Source of the DNA: Bacteroidales bacterium
GTDB lineage: Bacteria; Bacteroidota; Bacteroidia; Bacteroidales; JAOZTL01
Assembly: GCA_029942205.1 (NCBI GenBank)
Contig: JAOZTL010000256.1
Coordinates: 1 to 5,264 of the forward strand
DNA length: 5,264 nt
Direction: 5' to 3'
Position numbers and translations under genes: made by a program. Shown here piece by piece: positions 1 through 5,124 of this stretch. Below the pieces are notes generated by a model. The model was given only the letters and a program-made list of their open reading frames with translations, was not told the origin of the DNA and did no database searches. Each line of letters begins with the position of its first letter. Position 1 is the first letter of the stretch.

Positions 1-8
1 AAAACAGG

Positions 9-26
9 GTTTTTATTCATAAAAAC
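9..26 (-). terminator. Weak hairpin after lptB
   Basis: A perfect 7-bp inverted repeat (GTTTTTA, loop of 4, TAAAAAC) begins 9 nt after the lptB stop codon on the minus strand. The stem is almost all A-T and the sequence after it (CCTGTTTT) has only a short T run, so it may be a weak terminator or a chance AT palindrome. The window ends too soon to show whether another gene follows. Confidence 0.3.
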
Positions 27-35
27 AATACTTCC

Positions 36-803
36 TTAATTCTCTTCTATTTTTTCGGGAGATTCATTGAAAACAACTTTTTTTCGTAACTCAAAATCGT
101 CTCCTAAATATTTCTTACGTACTTCTGGATTGCTTGCCAAATCCTCTGCAGATCCTTCTTCCAGTATTCTTCCTTCGTATAGTAAGTAAGCTCTGTCGGT
201 AATAGATAATGTTTCATGTACATTATGATCGGTTATGAGTATACCGATATTTTTATCTTTCAGCTTGGATATGATCTGCTGAATGTCTTGAACAGCAATC
301 GGGTCTACGCCAGCAAAAGGCTCATCGAGAAGAATAAATTTAGGGTCTAAAGCTAATGCTCTAGCAATTTCGGTACGTCGGCGTTCGCCACCAGAAAGCT
401 GTATACCAAGGCTTTTCCTTATTTTTTGTAAGCCAAACTCGTCTAGTACAGATTCCAAGCGTTCGGCTTGTTCTTTTTTACTGAAGTTTGACATTTCTAG
501 TACAGCTTTTATGTTATCTTCGATACTTAGTTTGCGAAAAACAGAAGATTCTTGAGCCAAATAGCCTATTCCTTTTTTAGCTCGTTTGTATACAGGTAAT
601 TTTGTAATCAGTGTGTCGTCCAAATATACTTCGCCACCATTGGGGCGTATAAGCCCTACAATCATATAAAAAGAGGTTGTTTTTCCTGCTCCATTAGGTC
701 CTAATAATCCTACAATTTCACCTTGATTTACTTCAATAGAAACGCCTTTTACTACGGTGCGCTTTCCATATTTTTTTATAATCTCGTTGGTGTATAACTT
801 CAT
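36..803 (-). CDS. lptB: LPS export ABC transporter ATP-binding protein LptB
   Basis: LptB is the cytoplasmic ATPase of the LptB2FG complex, which extracts lipopolysaccharide from the inner membrane and drives it along the Lpt bridge to the outer membrane. The 255-residue protein shows a complete ABC nucleotide-binding domain: Walker A GPNGAGKT (residues 35-42), Q-loop Q84 in YLAQESSVFR, signature LSGGERRR (136-143), Walker B FILLDEP with catalytic E161 (156-162), D-loop AGVDP, and H-loop H193 in TDHNVHET. SSVFRKLSIEDNI after the Q-loop and the LSGGERRRTEIARAL signature segment are typical of LptB rather than of amino-acid importers. The tail after KKYLGDDF (about residues 231-237) adds a short charged extension. 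The ATG start places the fold immediately in frame, with a good -7 box 33 nt upstream. It is unrelated in function to the receptor gene beside it and appears to be transcribed on its own. No missing residues or frame damage are visible. Confidence 0.95.
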   Translation of the reverse strand: MKLYTNEIIKKYGKRTVVKGVSIEVNQGEIVGLLGPNGAGKTTSFYMIVGLIRPNGGEVYLDDTLITKLPVYKRAKKGIGYLAQESSVFRKLSIEDNIKAVLEMSNFSKKEQAERLESVLDEFGLQKIRKSLGIQLSGGERRRTEIARALALDPKFILLDEPFAGVDPIAVQDIQQIISKLKDKNIGILITDHNVHETLSITDRAYLLYEGRILEEGSAEDLASNPEVRKKYLGDDFELRKKVVFNESPEKIEEN

Positions 804-836
804 AATTAGATAAAATAGTCGTGTGCTTATTGGCTA

Positions 837-844
837 CAAAGATA
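837..844 (-). promoter_or_regulatory. lptB promoter, Bacteroidota -7 box
   Basis: The minus strand reads TATCTTTG here, a full match to the Bacteroidota primary-sigma -7 consensus TAnnTTTG. It lies 33 nt upstream of the lptB ATG. A TTTG occurs 14 nt further upstream, closer than the usual 19-20 nt, so the -33 element is weak or degenerate. The same octamer at the same distance precedes the porin gene. Confidence 0.6.
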
Positions 845-944
845 TACTAAACCACCATCAAAAAGAAATATTTTATATTCCGTATTTTGATAGTGCTTTA
901 ATATTAGTGTTATATCAAGAAAAATACATCGTTTTATGTGTTTC

Positions 945-969
945 TAAGATATTTCATCATAATATCTTA
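945..969 (-). terminator. Hairpin after the chemoreceptor gene
   Basis: A perfect 9-bp inverted repeat (TAAGATATT, 7-nt loop, AATATCTTA) starts 15 nt after the chemoreceptor stop codon. Its position between two separately promoted genes fits a transcription end or mRNA 3'-end stabiliser. It lacks a following U tract on either strand and is AT-rich, so intrinsic termination is only a possibility. Confidence 0.4.
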
Positions 970-984
970 AGACAAAACTACTCT

Positions 985-2466
985 CTACTTTTTAATCTTA
1001 AATACCGAAATTAACTCTCTAAGTTGCTCGGCTTGTGAGGATAGTTGTTCTGCCGAAACGGACATTTCTTCGGCCGATGCCGAGTTGTTGTTGGTAATAT
1101 CCATTAATTGCTGCATGGCTTGATTGATACTTTCCACGCCATTTTGTTGTTCAAGACTGGCATACATGATATTTTCTACATATTTAGCACTTTTAGCAAT
1201 TTCGGGAATCAATAGTTGCAATTTTTCACGTGCAATTTGAGAAATACCTTGCCCTGATAGCGAAATCTGCTCTATTTCTTCGGATGCAATTTTTGTTTTA
1301 TCGGCAAGTTTGCGAATTTCCTGTGCAACCACCGCAAATCCTTTTCCTGCTTCGCCCGAGCGTGCGGCCTCGATGGCAGCATTGATAGAAAGAATGTCTG
1401 TTTTGTCTGCAATTTCAGAAATCACCGAGATACGTTTATTAATCGTCAGTGTGGATTCTATCATTTCCTCAAAAATTTTATGACTTTCCTCCATTTCTGT
1501 AGTCGATTGGTTGGCAATTTTAGATGTATCTACCGCTTTTTCTGTATTAGAAGCAATGGTCGATAACATTTCTTCCATCGAGCTGGCTATTTCCTCGGTA
1601 GTACCTGCTTGCGACGATGCACGTTCAGAAATATTTAATGCCGTAACTCCTAATTGTTCGCTGGCAGCGAGTACCGTTTTGGATGTTTCGTTAATACTAC
1701 TAACTATTTCTCTCAAGTTGTTATTAATCAAATCAATGGAATGATAAAGTGTACCCATTTCATCTTTCCGATCATCGTTTATTTGAAAGTTAATCTCTTT
1801 ATTTGATATTTTATCCAAATAAGAGACAGTCTTTTTTATCGGATTTATAATGGATTTCTGAACAAAATAGCTAACAATTATAAATATAAGAACCCCGATA
1901 ATATTTATTATTAAATTAATCTGTTTTAGGCGATCATAATTATTTTCAATATCTCGAAAATGCAATTCTGCTTGCTCTTTACTGCTGACTTCGAGTACTT
2001 TGATCAAGCTATCCACCAAATTGTACTGCGTAATCATTTGTGTGATTTTAGGGCTGAGTTCTTCCGAAAAGTCTCCGTCGATCATTGCCACACTCACCTC
2101 GCGGGCATTGGTGTAATAGTCGGTATAGATAGAAGTGATACTGTCTGCCAAGCTACTGGCTTCGGCTTTTTCATTTAATAACACACATAGATTCGAAATA
2201 TTTTCAGATAAAGTATCAGCGTCCTCTAACTTAAACTCATCGGCAGAAGCCACAGCCCCTTGTAGGGTGTGCTGCACGGTCGAAAGTTGCGTTTTTAATT
2301 GGATACTTAATTCGATATTTGGCAAATAAATCTCTTCCGTTTTTTTCAGCAAACGTTTGTTTTTAGTCTGTAAACTAAGTGACGTAAAATAGACAACTGA
2401 AAATATAAAAACAAACAATACTGGGAAAATAAGAACTTTATATTTAATTTTTAAATTATTTAACAT
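985..2466 (-). CDS. Methyl-accepting chemotaxis protein (two-TM chemoreceptor)
   Basis: This inner-membrane receptor would pass a periplasmic signal to a CheA/CheW array. The 493 residues show, in order: a short cytoplasmic start; TM1 about 11-31; a mostly helical periplasmic domain about 32-183, the size of a four-helix-bundle sensor; TM2 about 184-203; a HAMP domain about 204-258 (INPIKK entry, DEMG at 235-238); and a long coiled-coil signalling domain to the end. The conserved hairpin tip is clear at about 347-388: SVISEIADKTDILSINAAI, then EAARSGEAGKGFAVVAQEIR. Candidate methylation helices rich in E, Q, A and S lie near 284-300 and 460-482. The protein ends directly after the signalling domain, with no CheR-binding pentapeptide tail. 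The next genes upstream on this strand encode a PstS-like secreted protein and a porin, so the receptor may sense that protein's ligand; this is inferred. The 344-nt gap before it suggests its own promoter, but no clear -7 box was found. No che genes are in view. Confidence 0.93.
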   Translation of the reverse strand: MLNNLKIKYKVLIFPVLFVFIFSVVYFTSLSLQTKNKRLLKKTEEIYLPNIELSIQLKTQLSTVQHTLQGAVASADEFKLEDADTLSENISNLCVLLNEKAEASSLADSITSIYTDYYTNAREVSVAMIDGDFSEELSPKITQMITQYNLVDSLIKVLEVSSKEQAELHFRDIENNYDRLKQINLIINIIGVLIFIIVSYFVQKSIINPIKKTVSYLDKISNKEINFQINDDRKDEMGTLYHSIDLINNNLREIVSSINETSKTVLAASEQLGVTALNISERASSQAGTTEEIASSMEEMLSTIASNTEKAVDTSKIANQSTTEMEESHKIFEEMIESTLTINKRISVISEIADKTDILSINAAIEAARSGEAGKGFAVVAQEIRKLADKTKIASEEIEQISLSGQGISQIAREKLQLLIPEIAKSAKYVENIMYASLEQQNGVESINQAMQQLMDITNNNSASAEEMSVSAEQLSSQAEQLRELISVFKIKK

Positions 2467-2768
2467 AACTTTATTATTAAGTGTTGGAACGAAAAAAAAG
2501 CATCAGCTTATTCTTATATTTAATAATATAATATAGATCGAAAACTTTACAACACTTCGTTAAATTTATAATTAACAATGAATAATTGATAATTATTTTA
2601 CTGATAAACAGTAGCTTGCGAATGCTAATATCCAAATAAATATTTATCACTTATCAATCTGGCTATTAAGCAATTACAGAAAAACTTAACGAACTATTGA
2701 AACTTTAAGTAGCTACATATAATTAAACGATATTTTTAAAATCACGTGTAAGTTATTGATAGTAATAA
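2467..2768. other. AT-rich intergenic stretch upstream of the chemoreceptor
   Basis: No ORF of interest was found on either strand. On the minus strand the chemoreceptor promoter should lie here, but I found no full TAnnTTTG match. The nearest is TTTATTTG, ending near 2634 and more than 160 nt from the start codon. Several short AT palindromes occur (for example 2581-2597 and 2636-2647), as expected by chance at this composition. The right edge borders a structured repeat at 2769-2813. Confidence 0.5.
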
Positions 2769-2813
2769 ATTTACACAAGTATGTAAGCAACATTAAATAG
2801 CAAGAAGTGCTTA
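2769..2813 (+). repeat. Structured 45-nt repeat, left copy
   Basis: Read on the plus strand, this matches the minus-strand segment 3309-3265 at 36 of 45 positions without gaps, including a 13-nt identical core, CAACATTAAATAG. It can fold as two hairpins: TTACA/TGTAA around a 6-nt loop (2771-2786, extendable by a wobble pair), and AGCA/TGCT (2799-2802 with 2808-2811) around AGAAG. The nine differences from the other copy lie in loop 1 (three), in a pair kept as a wobble (one), in two covarying pairs of hairpin 2 (four), or in the closing pair of loop 2 (one). Its last three bases overlap the stop codon of the PstS-like gene. Confidence 0.65.
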
Positions 2814-2822
2814 TTTAATGTT
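2789..2822 (-). terminator. Hairpin across the stop codon of the PstS-like gene
   Basis: An 11-bp repeat, AACATTAAATA (2789-2799) against TATTTAATGTT (2812-2822), continues after one bulged base into GCA/TGC and a 5-nt loop, giving a 14-bp stem. The right arm codes for the last residues (INIK) of the upstream gene and includes part of its stop codon. No U tract follows on the minus strand. It could mark or protect the 3' end of the porin/PstS-like mRNA, or be a by-product of the repeat at 2769-2813. Confidence 0.4.
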
Positions 2823-3242
2823 TATCACCTTCACGCCTGTAGCTTTTGTTTTGTTTGATATATAGCCAATGGCTCCTTGGTGTGTTTTTACGTATTGAAT
2901 CACTGCTTGGTCGTTGTTTTTTTCAGATGGTGGTGATGCTTTGCCAGCAAATACCGACTGTTGCCAAAATGCCCGAACTTGACTAACGCTTTTGCGGTGA
3001 ATTTCTTTCGAGAATGAAATTCGCACCGAGGATCTGGAGCTCAAATCGACAGGATATACTCTTTTCTTATCAGGCCATCTAGTTTTTCGCTTCAATAAAT
3101 ATGCCGATACTTGTTTTTTGCTTAAATTTGCTGTTGTATTGGAATTATGAACGATTATTTTATATTGTTGTGCTGATACCACGAAGCTAAAGCCAATGAG
3201 CATCCAGATGGTTATAAGGAATATTCGGTATGTTGTTTTCAT
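2811..3242 (-). CDS. Small secreted PstS-like substrate-binding protein
   Basis: A 143-residue exported protein of the short PBP-like family often annotated as phosphate ABC transporter substrate-binding protein. A signal peptide is clear: basic start, hydrophobic core about 6-21, cleavage likely after VSA (24/25). With no lipobox cysteine it should be free in the periplasm. Family landmarks as I recall them are present in order: LSKKQVSAYLLKRKTRWPDKK (40-60), PVDL (64-67), VRISFSKEI (73-81), SQVRAFWQQSVFAGKASPP (87-105) and GAIGYIS (123-129). At about 119 mature residues it is roughly one lobe-equivalent, less than half of a full PstS (about 300), and this short form is normal for the family. 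The lysine- and arginine-rich surface fits an anionic ligand, but phosphate is not demonstrated. It follows the porin by 130 nt on the same strand with no evident promoter between, so the two are probably co-transcribed. The chemoreceptor lies downstream. No ABC permease or ATPase is present, so a sensing or capture role is more likely than import. Confidence 0.82.
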   Translation of the reverse strand: MKTTYRIFLITIWMLIGFSFVVSAQQYKIIVHNSNTTANLSKKQVSAYLLKRKTRWPDKKRVYPVDLSSRSSVRISFSKEIHRKSVSQVRAFWQQSVFAGKASPPSEKNNDQAVIQYVKTHQGAIGYISNKTKATGVKVINIK

Positions 3243-3263
3243 AAGATTGATATTTAGTAGAAA

Positions 3264-3381
3264 CTAAGGTCTTCGACCTATTTAATGTTGTTTACACAAT
3301 TCTGTAAATCGGTATTATTCAGTAAAATACGATTTTTTAATTGTCCAGTTAATTTTGTTCTCCTAAGATTGAAGACCTTAG
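3264..3381. repeat. Inverted repeat bracketing the porin/PstS-like spacer
   Basis: CTAAGGTCTTC (3264-3274) and GAAGACCTTAG (3371-3381) are perfect 11-nt complements enclosing the spacer, and the right arm covers the porin stop codon. On the plus strand, 3363-3381 also forms its own 8-pair stem with one mismatch and one wobble around a GAA loop, resembling hairpin 2 of the 45-nt repeat. In the minus-strand mRNA the arms could pair with each other or fold locally, but not both. Confidence 0.5.
3265..3309 (-). repeat. Structured 45-nt repeat, right copy (inverted)
   Basis: Inverted partner of the repeat at 2769-2813, lying in the leader of the PstS-like gene. On the minus strand it folds as TTTACA/TGTAAA around GAATTG (3308-3291), an 11-nt linker, then AGGTC-GAA-GACCT (3279-3267). 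Hairpin 2 differs from the left copy at two base pairs that change on both sides (G-C for C-G and T-A for A-T), which supports selection for the folded form. Weak similarity continues outward for about 25 nt (TTAyTGA and TAATA), suggesting an older, longer duplication. Confidence 0.65.
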
Positions 3382-4508
3382 AAAGAATAGACAGCAGATA
3401 ATTGGAACACATCGAAATCATCGACATATTCTTGCAAATAACGATGATATTCTAGTTTTAAAGTTGTCTCAAAAAACGGACGATAGTTGAGTCCAAAGCT
3501 CGTACGTGTCCAGGTTTTCATACGCCCATTGATGACTTCTACTTTGGTGTATGGTGTTAATTTGTTTATGGTGTAGCTTATTTCACCATAATACAGCTCT
3601 ACAACATAAGAATCAAAGTTTTGTGTGTCGTTAGGTGTTTCTGTTCCTCCCCAAGCGGATAACTTCATTATTAAGTTATTGGAATTAAGAATAAAGTTTA
3701 TGCCATAATGTATCAATTCAATGTCTGTTTCAACAATTGTTGTCGGATCTATAAACGTATTTAACGTTTCTATGCTATAAAAGCCAGCAACACCAATTTT
3801 TGCAATATCGCCCATTTCGAGGCATAGTTTGCCGCCAGTACCAAAAAATTGAGGATATTCTCCATCATCTTCATTGTCAAATTTTTCGACCATTGTGTTT
3901 ACTTGTTGGCTATTCTCGCTCATGTACAGCCCATCACGACCAAAAAAACCGAGTATGCCAGCTTCTTGCCGAGTCATTTTTGTATATTGTCCACCCAACA
4001 GCTGATAGCAAACAGCTAATGTTGAATTTAATGGTGCACGTCCTGATATAACTATTCCGTTTATATTTAAAGGAAAAACAACATGATTGGTAATAAATAC
4101 GGGTAAGGCAATACCTATATTCATAGGAGCATAGTATTGCGAATTGGCAGGATGTAGAGGCAGAAGAAACCGTCCTGCTTTTAGCTTGAATGCTTCGTTA
4201 AATGTCCACTCGGCACTCATTTCTGCAATTATCTGATCCCAAATCAGATTTGGTTTATATGTCATTACCGAATTGATTTTAAGCTTCTCAAGTGGTCGTA
4301 AAGACGTTAATACACTTGCTTCTCCAATATTTAGTCCATAATTATTACCTTTTATTTCTTCAAATACGGGTAAATTATGAATATATTCGCTATTTAATGC
4401 GAAGTAGCCTGTTGTGAAGATTTCCGTTTTCCATTCTTCTGCTTCTTGTGCAGAAGCTAGATGGAATGTTAAACTTAAAATTGCAATTAAAAGTGTCGTT
4501 TTTTTCAT
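3378..4508 (-). CDS. Outer-membrane beta-barrel porin-like protein
   Basis: A 376-residue exported protein with a typical signal peptide (MKK start, hydrophobic stretch 5-17, cleavage after ASA at 20/21, mature start QEAEEWK). The mature chain is a series of alternating-polarity strands separated by turns, with glycine- and aromatic-rich segments. It ends in FQLSAVYSF, the terminal phenylalanine expected for Bam-assembled outer-membrane barrels. The segment GRFLLPLHPANSQYYAP (112-128) resembles the conserved early part of OprP/OprO-like and other small-solute porins. A strongly acidic loop, DNEDDGE (211-217), probably faces outside or into the channel. There is no TonB box or plug domain and no SusD partner, so passive uptake is likelier than TonB-dependent import. 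The PstS-like gene directly downstream suggests the porin feeds its ligand to the periplasm. A -7 box lies 33 nt before the ATG and a 14-nt palindrome sits further upstream. The exact porin family and substrate are not recognised. Confidence 0.78.
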   Translation of the reverse strand: MKKTTLLIAILSLTFHLASAQEAEEWKTEIFTTGYFALNSEYIHNLPVFEEIKGNNYGLNIGEASVLTSLRPLEKLKINSVMTYKPNLIWDQIIAEMSAEWTFNEAFKLKAGRFLLPLHPANSQYYAPMNIGIALPVFITNHVVFPLNINGIVISGRAPLNSTLAVCYQLLGGQYTKMTRQEAGILGFFGRDGLYMSENSQQVNTMVEKFDNEDDGEYPQFFGTGGKLCLEMGDIAKIGVAGFYSIETLNTFIDPTTIVETDIELIHYGINFILNSNNLIMKLSAWGGTETPNDTQNFDSYVVELYYGEISYTINKLTPYTKVEVINGRMKTWTRTSFGLNYRPFFETTLKLEYHRYLQEYVDDFDVFQLSAVYSF

Positions 4509-4541
4509 AATTGTTCGTTTTAGAAAAATGTTATTCTACTT

Positions 4542-4549
4542 CAAAGATA
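4542..4549 (-). promoter_or_regulatory. Porin promoter, Bacteroidota -7 box
   Basis: The minus strand reads TATCTTTG, an exact TAnnTTTG match, 33 nt upstream of the porin ATG. No exact TTTG lies 19-20 nt further upstream, where the strand is a T run (about 4570-4577), so the -33 element is degenerate. This implies a leader of roughly 25 nt. The box is placed to drive the porin and probably the PstS-like gene after it. Confidence 0.62.
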
Positions 4550-4578
4550 GGGAAAAAACAAAAGAGAAATAAAAAAAC

Positions 4579-4592
4579 ATGTTTTAAAACAT
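4579..4592. promoter_or_regulatory. 14-nt perfect palindrome, candidate operator
   Basis: ATGTTTTAAAACAT is perfectly self-complementary. It lies 29 nt beyond the -7 box, just upstream of the expected -33 position, where a dimeric regulator would usually act as an activator. AT-rich context raises the chance of coincidence, but 14 perfect positions with G/C near both ends is longer than the other palindromes here. No regulator gene is in view. Confidence 0.4.
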
Positions 4593-4624
4593 AAAAAATA
4601 TATAATCATTTGATAAAGAGTTAT

Positions 4625-4655
4625 TTTGCTAATTCAAAGAAGATGAATTAGCAAA
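4625..4655. other. 12-bp perfect hairpin
   Basis: Arms 4625-4636 (TTTGCTAATTCA) and 4644-4655 (TGAATTAGCAAA) are perfectly complementary around a 7-nt purine loop, AAGAAGA. No T run follows on either strand, so a simple terminator is not supported. It abuts the next predicted hairpin at 4656 without a gap and may be the first element of the structured island. Confidence 0.5.
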
Positions 4656-4693
4656 CTTGTTAGCGCAAGGCACATCAAAAAGGTCGAAGATCT
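4656..4693 (+). repeat. Diverged third copy of the two-hairpin repeat
   Basis: On the plus strand a 4-bp hairpin with a 6-nt loop (4656-4669) is followed by an 11-nt linker (4670-4680) and then AGGTC-GAA-GATCT (4681-4693). Loop size, linker length and order match the copies at 2769-2813 and 3309-3265. The stretch from ACAT to the end of hairpin 2 agrees with the right copy at 19 of 22 positions, and the change in hairpin 2 keeps a G-T wobble pair. Hairpin 1 has a different sequence. Confidence 0.42.
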
Positions 4694-4810
4694 CGAATCG
4701 TCCGTAGGACATTCGAGCGTTTGGACTAGGAGAAACGATTGACGCATCACTACTTTCGAGAAGAGCGGAAATAAAAAAGAGCTTTCGCTTTGTATAAGCA
4801 CTGCGCACAT
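4656..4810. other. GC-rich structured island, candidate ncRNA or mobile repeat
   Basis: By direct count, 4661-4810 has 68 G or C in 150 bases (45%), against 6 of 50 in 4811-4860 and 8 of 50 in 4551-4600. On the plus strand hairpins follow almost end to end: 4656-4669; 4681-4693; 4692-4717 (CTCGAAT/ATTCGAG continuing as GTCC/GGAC with one bulge); 4718-4737 (CGTTT/AAACG); and a bulged stem about 4760-4789. A 58-codon ATG-initiated ORF runs on the minus strand (4634-4810), but its sequence resembles nothing I recognise. Composition and structure suggest either a structured RNA or an inserted, probably genome-repeated element. I cannot choose between them or assign a strand. Confidence 0.42.
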
Positions 4811-5009
4811 GTATTTAGATTGAAATTAATTATTTAGTTACGTTTTTTTTTATATTAAAAACAAGATTTGTATGTGCTTGAATGGAGTGCCATTGTTATA
4901 GAATGGAGAGGCAATTCGGTAGAGAGAAGAGCCATTTCTGCAGATGAATGCACCAATGACGTACTTGCATGTCTTTTTGATGAAAATAAAAGAATCTCTT
5001 ATTTATTTA
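4811..5009. other. Intergenic stretch without a supported gene
   Basis: It starts very AT-rich, with a 9-T run at 4843-4851. From about 4868 the plus strand has a 66-codon frame with a TTG start whose end runs into the hairpin at 5010-5053. I see no family match or ribosome-binding site for it. Nothing else could be supported. Confidence 0.4.
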
Positions 5010-5053
5010 ACCCGACTTGCGTATTTTTTCCCGAAAAAATGCGCAAGTCGGGT
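5010..5053. terminator. 20-bp hairpin after the nuclease-like gene
   Basis: Arms 5010-5029 and 5034-5053 pair at all 20 positions, with one T-G wobble (5022 with 5041) and a 4-nt loop CCCG. The outer stem is GC-rich (ACCCGACTTGCG) and the inner six pairs are A-T. It is the strongest hairpin in the window and lies 71 nt after the stop of the minus-strand gene at 5125, in the right place to end its transcript. Neither side has a long T run outside the stem; on the minus strand TTAAATAAATAAG follows. Confidence 0.6.
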
Positions 5054-5124
5054 AACGTTAAACTCTAATTTTTACATAAAAGAAAATGGAAATAATTATA
5101 ACAGCAATTCAGTATACTTTATTA

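Noticed and set aside
823..1014. 63-codon plus-strand ORF between lptB and the chemoreceptor
   Set aside because: It overlaps the lptB promoter, the hairpin at 945-969 and the end of the chemoreceptor gene; its composition is that of AT-rich spacer.
1511..2329. Three plus-strand ORFs (1511-1744, 1960-2178, 2135-2329) inside the chemoreceptor
   Set aside because: They are antisense to a well-supported 493-residue receptor and have no independent signals.
2581..2647. AT palindromes at 2581-2597 and 2636-2647
   Set aside because: They are pure A/T, short, and expected by chance at this composition.
2811..3242. Calling the small binding protein PstS, part of a Pst phosphate importer
   Set aside because: It is less than half the length of PstS, and there are no pstC, pstA, pstB or phoU genes beside it. 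Only fold-level similarity is supported.
3800..4051. 83-codon plus-strand ORF inside the porin
   Set aside because: It is antisense to a coherent barrel sequence with a signal peptide and terminal phenylalanine.
4634..4810. 58-codon minus-strand ORF with ATG start across the GC-rich island
   Set aside because: It has no recognised family and is leucine/serine-rich with cysteines scattered in a way typical of non-coding frames. Its ends coincide with the hairpins, so the structured-element reading explains it better. Kept only as a note under the island.
4868..5068. 66-codon plus-strand ORF
   Set aside because: It has a TTG start, no ribosome-binding site and no family resemblance, and its last 20 codons run through the 20-bp hairpin at 5010-5053.
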